64,000 bases of DNA. Source: an uncultured Bacteroidales bacterium (lineage in GTDB: Bacteria; Bacteroidota; Bacteroidia; Bacteroidales; P3). Both the position numbers and the translations under genes were made by a program. Positions within the stretch are counted from its first letter, which is position 1; each line of letters opens with the position of its first letter. Where the stretch lies: assembly GCA_937901525.1 (NCBI GenBank), contig CALDHX010000011.1, positions 1 through 64,000 on the forward strand, written 5' to 3'. Shown here one piece after another: positions 60,400 through 64,000 of the stretch. The notes beneath the pieces are model-generated. The model was not told where the DNA came from and did no database searches. It saw only the letters and a list, made by a program, of their open reading frames with translations.

Positions 60400-63300
60400 A
60401 TGAAGAAGTATTTATTGACAGTTTTATCTGTCGTCTTTTCAATTACCCTTATGGGGCAACAAGATTATTTAACCTACACAATTATTTCAGGAACTAACAA
60501 TGTGAAAGTAAAGAAAAATGGAAATTTAAACGACATTCATGTAGTTATTCCTGACTCAGTTACTATCGAAAGCAACACTTATGCTGTTACAGAAATTGAA
60601 AATCAAGCGTTTCAACATTCAAGCGACATGTTAGGAGTTACTATTCCTAATACAGTTACAACAATTGGAGAATATGCCTTTGAGAATGCAGGAAACAACA
60701 AGACTGAATTTGTTGTAAATATGGGAAGTGGTGTTGTAACAATAAAAACTAATGCTTTTCATAATTGTCAAAAGCTAAAACACATAAGAATTCCAAACAC
60801 TTGTACTTCAATCGAAGCAAAAGCTTTTGAAGATTGTCAAAGTTTAGTTGAAATGCATATTCCTAATCCAACTTGTACGCTTGGAGCATACGCTTTTGCA
60901 AAATGTAGAAATTTACAAGCCGTAACGCTTCCTAATAACATAACTGAAATTCCAGAAGGACTATTAATGAATTGCGATAATAATCTTAGAGAAATAGTAA
61001 TTCCAGAAAGCGTTACATCAATAGGCTCACAAGCATTTGCACAAGTACACGATGCTCAAATAATTTTCTTAGGTTGTGGAGATAACAACGGAAATATCAC
61101 AATAGCAGATAATGCTTTCTCAAACAATGAACGAGACAATGTGGAATTTTTCTGCATAGAAACTTATGGCAATGGCGACAATACCAGAAGCGTTCAATTT
61201 GTAGATGCAAATAATCAGCCAATAACTCTTTCTACAAATACAACACTTTTCGGAACTCAATACAACAAACTTTATGTTCCTTGTGGAATGGAAAAAGTTT
61301 ATGCAAAAGGTCTTTTTGGAAATACTAATCAAACAAGTTTAGATAAAATCAACGAAGGAAATTTATGTCTTGCAGTAACAGATACAACTGGAGACTTCTG
61401 CGATCCTAAAACTTGGAGAGGATATGATGGTTGGATAGATAGTGCTATTGCAGCTGGTTATCCAAGCAATGGAACTCCTGCGGCAAAAGAAGCTTGGTTA
61501 AAGAATGATATTAATAACCCAAACGATGATCGTTGGCCTAATTTCGTTCCAAGAAATCCTATGCAACCTTTTGTAATTAGCTATGATAAAATTAATGGTA
61601 TGCGTGTTCCTCACGTAGTAACTTTAAAACATCGTAGAGATATTTATCCTTTTAATTCTGTAAATAATGGAATAATGATAATAGATGCAACAGGTGATGA
61701 AAATCATTACGGACAATTAATAGAAAGAGACTCTGTTCTTTTTAATGAAAATATAACTTTAAATGTTACTTATGAAATAAAAAAACATAACAACACGATT
61801 TATCTTATAAAAGATTATCCTATTAAAGACTCTACTGACATTACTTCTTTATTAAATGGAACTGCAACAACAGTAGGCAACTATAAAAAAGAAAATATTT
61901 ATATTAGAGATACCAAAACACGTTATTTACTTACAATTACACAATCAAATGGTAGTTATGATGGTGTAAATGTAGAAGATAGGGATTATTACAGAATTCA
62001 AGAGGGCTCTATATATTATTATGGTGTAGAACCCTCTGTTTCAGCAGTAATTAGTAGCTTAGGAACAACCCCAACCTATGGTTTCTATAAAGAGGTAGTA
62101 AACGGTAACACCTTAATAAAACATAAATTCTATTACAATGGAAACCATACTGCTACTGCAACTATTGATGGAAGTACTGGTGATGTTACTTTACGTGGTA
62201 CTGATTATACATACGGACATGTAAGAATGCATCAAAATCTTGCAGGAGAAATACATGTTAAAGTACCTGCGGTAGAAAATAGTTGGAATTTTGTTGGTGC
62301 TCCTTTCAATGTTTATGATTTATATGCTGTACAAAGACATCCTGATGATAATGGTAATCTCCTTGATGCTTCAGCTGTAAGATTTGATTACGCAACAAAC
62401 GATTGGGAAACTGTTTTTTCTTATGGAGAAGACACTATAAGACCGGGAGAAGGATTCCTTGCTTGGCCTTTCTATGCAGGAGGAATAACATTCTCTACAA
62501 AAAGAGATCGTGATAATGGAGTGGTAGGAGGATTACAAAGAGTTTATACAGACTTTGTTTTGAACAACGACACTGTTTATGTTGAAAAAAATATTGCAGA
62601 TAACACTTATAAATGGATGGCATTAGCAAATCCATATCCTGCAAAGCTTTGCGTAAACGCTTTTGTTAAGGATAATACTAATATATCTTATGATCCATAT
62701 CCTAATCCTAATCCTGATCCTGAACAATCTAACACAACAATTCAAGGACAAGGAGTTTATATCTTAAATGCAACAAATAGTTCTTGGGAGTTTTGGTATA
62801 AAACTGATACAGAAAATGGTTTTGATCTTGGTGTTGGTCAAGGTTTCTTTGTAAATGTACAAAATAATGGAACAAACAAAATAAAGTTTACTAAATCACA
62901 AATACACGAATACGATGAGCCACAATGTGAACACGGAGTTAATCACAGTGCTAAGTCTTCTTCTCAAAGAGGATTCATAAAACTTTCTATGATTGCAGAC
63001 AATGTTGCTTCTGAACTTTTGTTTGCACACAATGAAGACGCACAACAATACTACGACATTTACGATGCTAACAAATTGTTCGCTATGGAAAGAATGACTG
63101 AGCCTTATTTCGTAACTGATGGCATTAAGCTTGTGAAAGAAGAAGTGAAAGAAGTGCCTTATTATGCTACAATGAATGTTAGAAGTTATGAAGAAAAAGA
63201 AGTGAAGTTTAGAGCTGATTATATTCCTGAGGGTTATGCGGTAAGCATTATTGATGGTGAAGAAACTATTGATTTAAATCCTGGTGTGGAATACACAACT

Positions 63301-63588
63301 GAGGTTTCGGTTGGTGAGAATGCTAATCGCTTTAAAGTATTGGTTAAAAAGTCTGTTGGATTAAACGATGTTAAAGAGCTTGCAATTGATATTACAAACA
63401 GCAACAGAATTGTAAACATCTCTACTAACGAAACTAATCTTCAAATTGAGGTTTACAATGCCTTAGGTCAAAAAGTGCTTTCAACTCATTCATTAAATTT
63501 CTCTTTGAATGAGGTTTCTGCCGGTGCTTATATGATTAAGGCTTTCAATAGCAAGGGAAGTAAAACTCAAAAGATTATTATCAAATAA
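60400..63588 (+). CDS. Large BspA-like leucine-rich repeat protein with T9SS sorting domain
   Basis: 1062 residues. Signal peptide ends near TLMGQQ. LRR_5 repeats at about 50-300 (AVTEIENQAFQ, IPNTVTTIGEYAF, IPESVTSIGSQAF). A long middle of about 650 residues has beta-rich, uncharacterised sequence with Ig-like stretches (NSWNFVGAPFNVYD, WMALANPYPAKLCV). It ends in a T9SS type A domain (VEVYNALGQKV-like, VSAGAYMIKAFN, KIIIK). Same general plan as 172-1956 but much larger. Probable surface protein; ligand unknown. Confidence 0.85.
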   Translation: MKKYLLTVLSVVFSITLMGQQDYLTYTIISGTNNVKVKKNGNLNDIHVVIPDSVTIESNTYAVTEIENQAFQHSSDMLGVTIPNTVTTIGEYAFENAGNNKTEFVVNMGSGVVTIKTNAFHNCQKLKHIRIPNTCTSIEAKAFEDCQSLVEMHIPNPTCTLGAYAFAKCRNLQAVTLPNNITEIPEGLLMNCDNNLREIVIPESVTSIGSQAFAQVHDAQIIFLGCGDNNGNITIADNAFSNNERDNVEFFCIETYGNGDNTRSVQFVDANNQPITLSTNTTLFGTQYNKLYVPCGMEKVYAKGLFGNTNQTSLDKINEGNLCLAVTDTTGDFCDPKTWRGYDGWIDSAIAAGYPSNGTPAAKEAWLKNDINNPNDDRWPNFVPRNPMQPFVISYDKINGMRVPHVVTLKHRRDIYPFNSVNNGIMIIDATGDENHYGQLIERDSVLFNENITLNVTYEIKKHNNTIYLIKDYPIKDSTDITSLLNGTATTVGNYKKENIYIRDTKTRYLLTITQSNGSYDGVNVEDRDYYRIQEGSIYYYGVEPSVSAVISSLGTTPTYGFYKEVVNGNTLIKHKFYYNGNHTATATIDGSTGDVTLRGTDYTYGHVRMHQNLAGEIHVKVPAVENSWNFVGAPFNVYDLYAVQRHPDDNGNLLDASAVRFDYATNDWETVFSYGEDTIRPGEGFLAWPFYAGGITFSTKRDRDNGVVGGLQRVYTDFVLNNDTVYVEKNIADNTYKWMALANPYPAKLCVNAFVKDNTNISYDPYPNPNPDPEQSNTTIQGQGVYILNATNSSWEFWYKTDTENGFDLGVGQGFFVNVQNNGTNKIKFTKSQIHEYDEPQCEHGVNHSAKSSSQRGFIKLSMIADNVASELLFAHNEDAQQYYDIYDANKLFAMERMTEPYFVTDGIKLVKEEVKEVPYYATMNVRSYEEKEVKFRADYIPEGYAVSIIDGEETIDLNPGVEYTTEVSVGENANRFKVLVKKSVGLNDVKELAIDITNSNRIVNISTNETNLQIEVYNALGQKVLSTHSLNFSLNEVSAGAYMIKAFNSKGSKTQKIIIK

Positions 63589-63609
63589 GAATAGTGATTT
63601 ATTTCAATG

Positions 63610-63651
63610 AATAAGCCCAAGGGAAAATTCTCTTGGGTTTATTTATTTTTT
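63610..63651 (+). terminator. Terminator after the large BspA-like gene
   Basis: AATAAGCCCAAGGGA pairs with TCTCTTGGGTTTATT (two G-T wobbles), then a T run. Confidence 0.85.
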
Positions 63652-63653
63652 CG

Positions 63654-63661
63654 TAACTTTG
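63654..63661 (+). promoter_or_regulatory. -7 element TAACTTTG
   Basis: Exact match 18 bp before the ATG at 63680; CTTG 18 bp further upstream may be the -33 element. Confidence 0.5.
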
Positions 63662-63679
63662 CAAAAAATTAATTTGCTA

Positions 63680-64000
63680 ATGAAAAGATTTTTAGTTGTT
63701 ATATTTGCATGCCTTGTTTTCTTGGACTTATCTGCTCAAAAAGATGTTACAAAGTTTCTTGGTATTCCTGTTGATGGCTCAGGCAAAGAAATTATTGAGA
63801 AGTTAAAAGATAAAGGTTTTACTTATAGTCAAAAGGACGATGCTTTGATTGGAATTTTCAATGGTGAGACTGTTGTTGTAGATGTAGATATGCAAAACGA
63901 TAAGGTATGGAGACTTATTATTGAAGACTTGACTACTCGTGATGAAGAACAAATTGTTACAAGGTTTAATTCTCTTGTTAGACAATTTGAAAGCAGTGAA
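63680..64000 (+). CDS. Exported protein, 3' end cut by the window edge
   Basis: At least 107 residues, still open at base 64000. Signal peptide MKRFLVVIFACLVFLDLSAQ, then KDVTKFLGIPVDGSGKEIIE with GFTYSQKDDALIGIFNGETV, a beta-alpha pattern without a recognised family. The ATG at 63680 is 18 bp after a -7 element. Function unknown. Confidence 0.7.
   Translation, partial: MKRFLVVIFACLVFLDLSAQKDVTKFLGIPVDGSGKEIIEKLKDKGFTYSQKDDALIGIFNGETVVVDVDMQNDKVWRLIIEDLTTRDEEQIVTRFNSLVRQFESSE

Overview
The window looks like a chromosomal segment from an AT-rich member of the Bacteroidota, probably order Bacteroidales. Three things support this. Most genes lack a Shine-Dalgarno sequence and are preceded by the Bacteroidota -7 element TAnnTTTG. 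GldH and many secreted proteins carry type IX secretion (T9SS) C-terminal sorting domains. Several families typical of the phylum are present (BspA-like leucine-rich repeats, Fibrobacter-major-paralogous domain, DUF2795, DUF4199, DUF2027-Smr, PduO-type adenosyltransferase). No rRNA, tRNA, CRISPR array, transposase or phage gene was recognised.

Layout. 0-7.4 kb: a BspA-like T9SS protein, YebC, an exported Lys-rich protein with a beta-barrel partner, and a metal-type ECF sigma module (His-rich protein, sigma factor, membrane protein, Spy/CnrX-like sensor). 7.5-9.8 kb: an ABC-2 exporter. 9.8-15.2 kb: a GH20 hexosaminidase operon running into a small membrane protein, an RsmI-like methylase, RarA and DUF2461. 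15.3-21.9 kb: ComF, LtaE, UvrC, GldH, PurC, then MscL and cytidine deaminase. 21.9-22.9 kb: a 410-bp spacer with a CTTTG array and six iteron-like repeats in front of a protein with two winged-helix domains. 23-31.8 kb: RecR, a sodium symporter, a heptose/glycosyltransferase/MnmA operon, DUF2795, a cobalamin adenosyltransferase, a NifU-like protein and an Mrp ATPase. 31.9-33.4 kb: eroded accessory genes (a WD40 relic and an AlbA_2/Schlafen-like gene broken by a stop codon). 34-42.7 kb: RidA, two tandem M6 metalloproteases and another T9SS cargo protein. 42.8-47.6 kb: Mpl, DUF2027-Smr, GT90 and MetK behind a probable SAM-II-like riboswitch. 47.9-64 kb: a large T9SS type B protein, HisS, a YgiQ radical-SAM protein, HutH, RuvB, UspA, a SPOR-like protein, an M20 peptidase, a small exported protein, a second BspA-like T9SS protein and a partial exported protein.

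The main non-genic findings are of three kinds. (1) A dispersed AT-rich element has CTTTG boxes spaced exactly 21 bp apart, usually four boxes, at eight or nine loci; one copy forms part of a signal-peptide coding region. (2) Six 22-bp direct repeats plus an inverted half-site sit immediately upstream of the two-winged-helix protein, in the arrangement of an iteron plasmid initiator, but between cytidine deaminase and recR. (3) A SAM-II-like aptamer lies at the expected transcription start of metK.

All calls come from reading the sequence; no database search was run.
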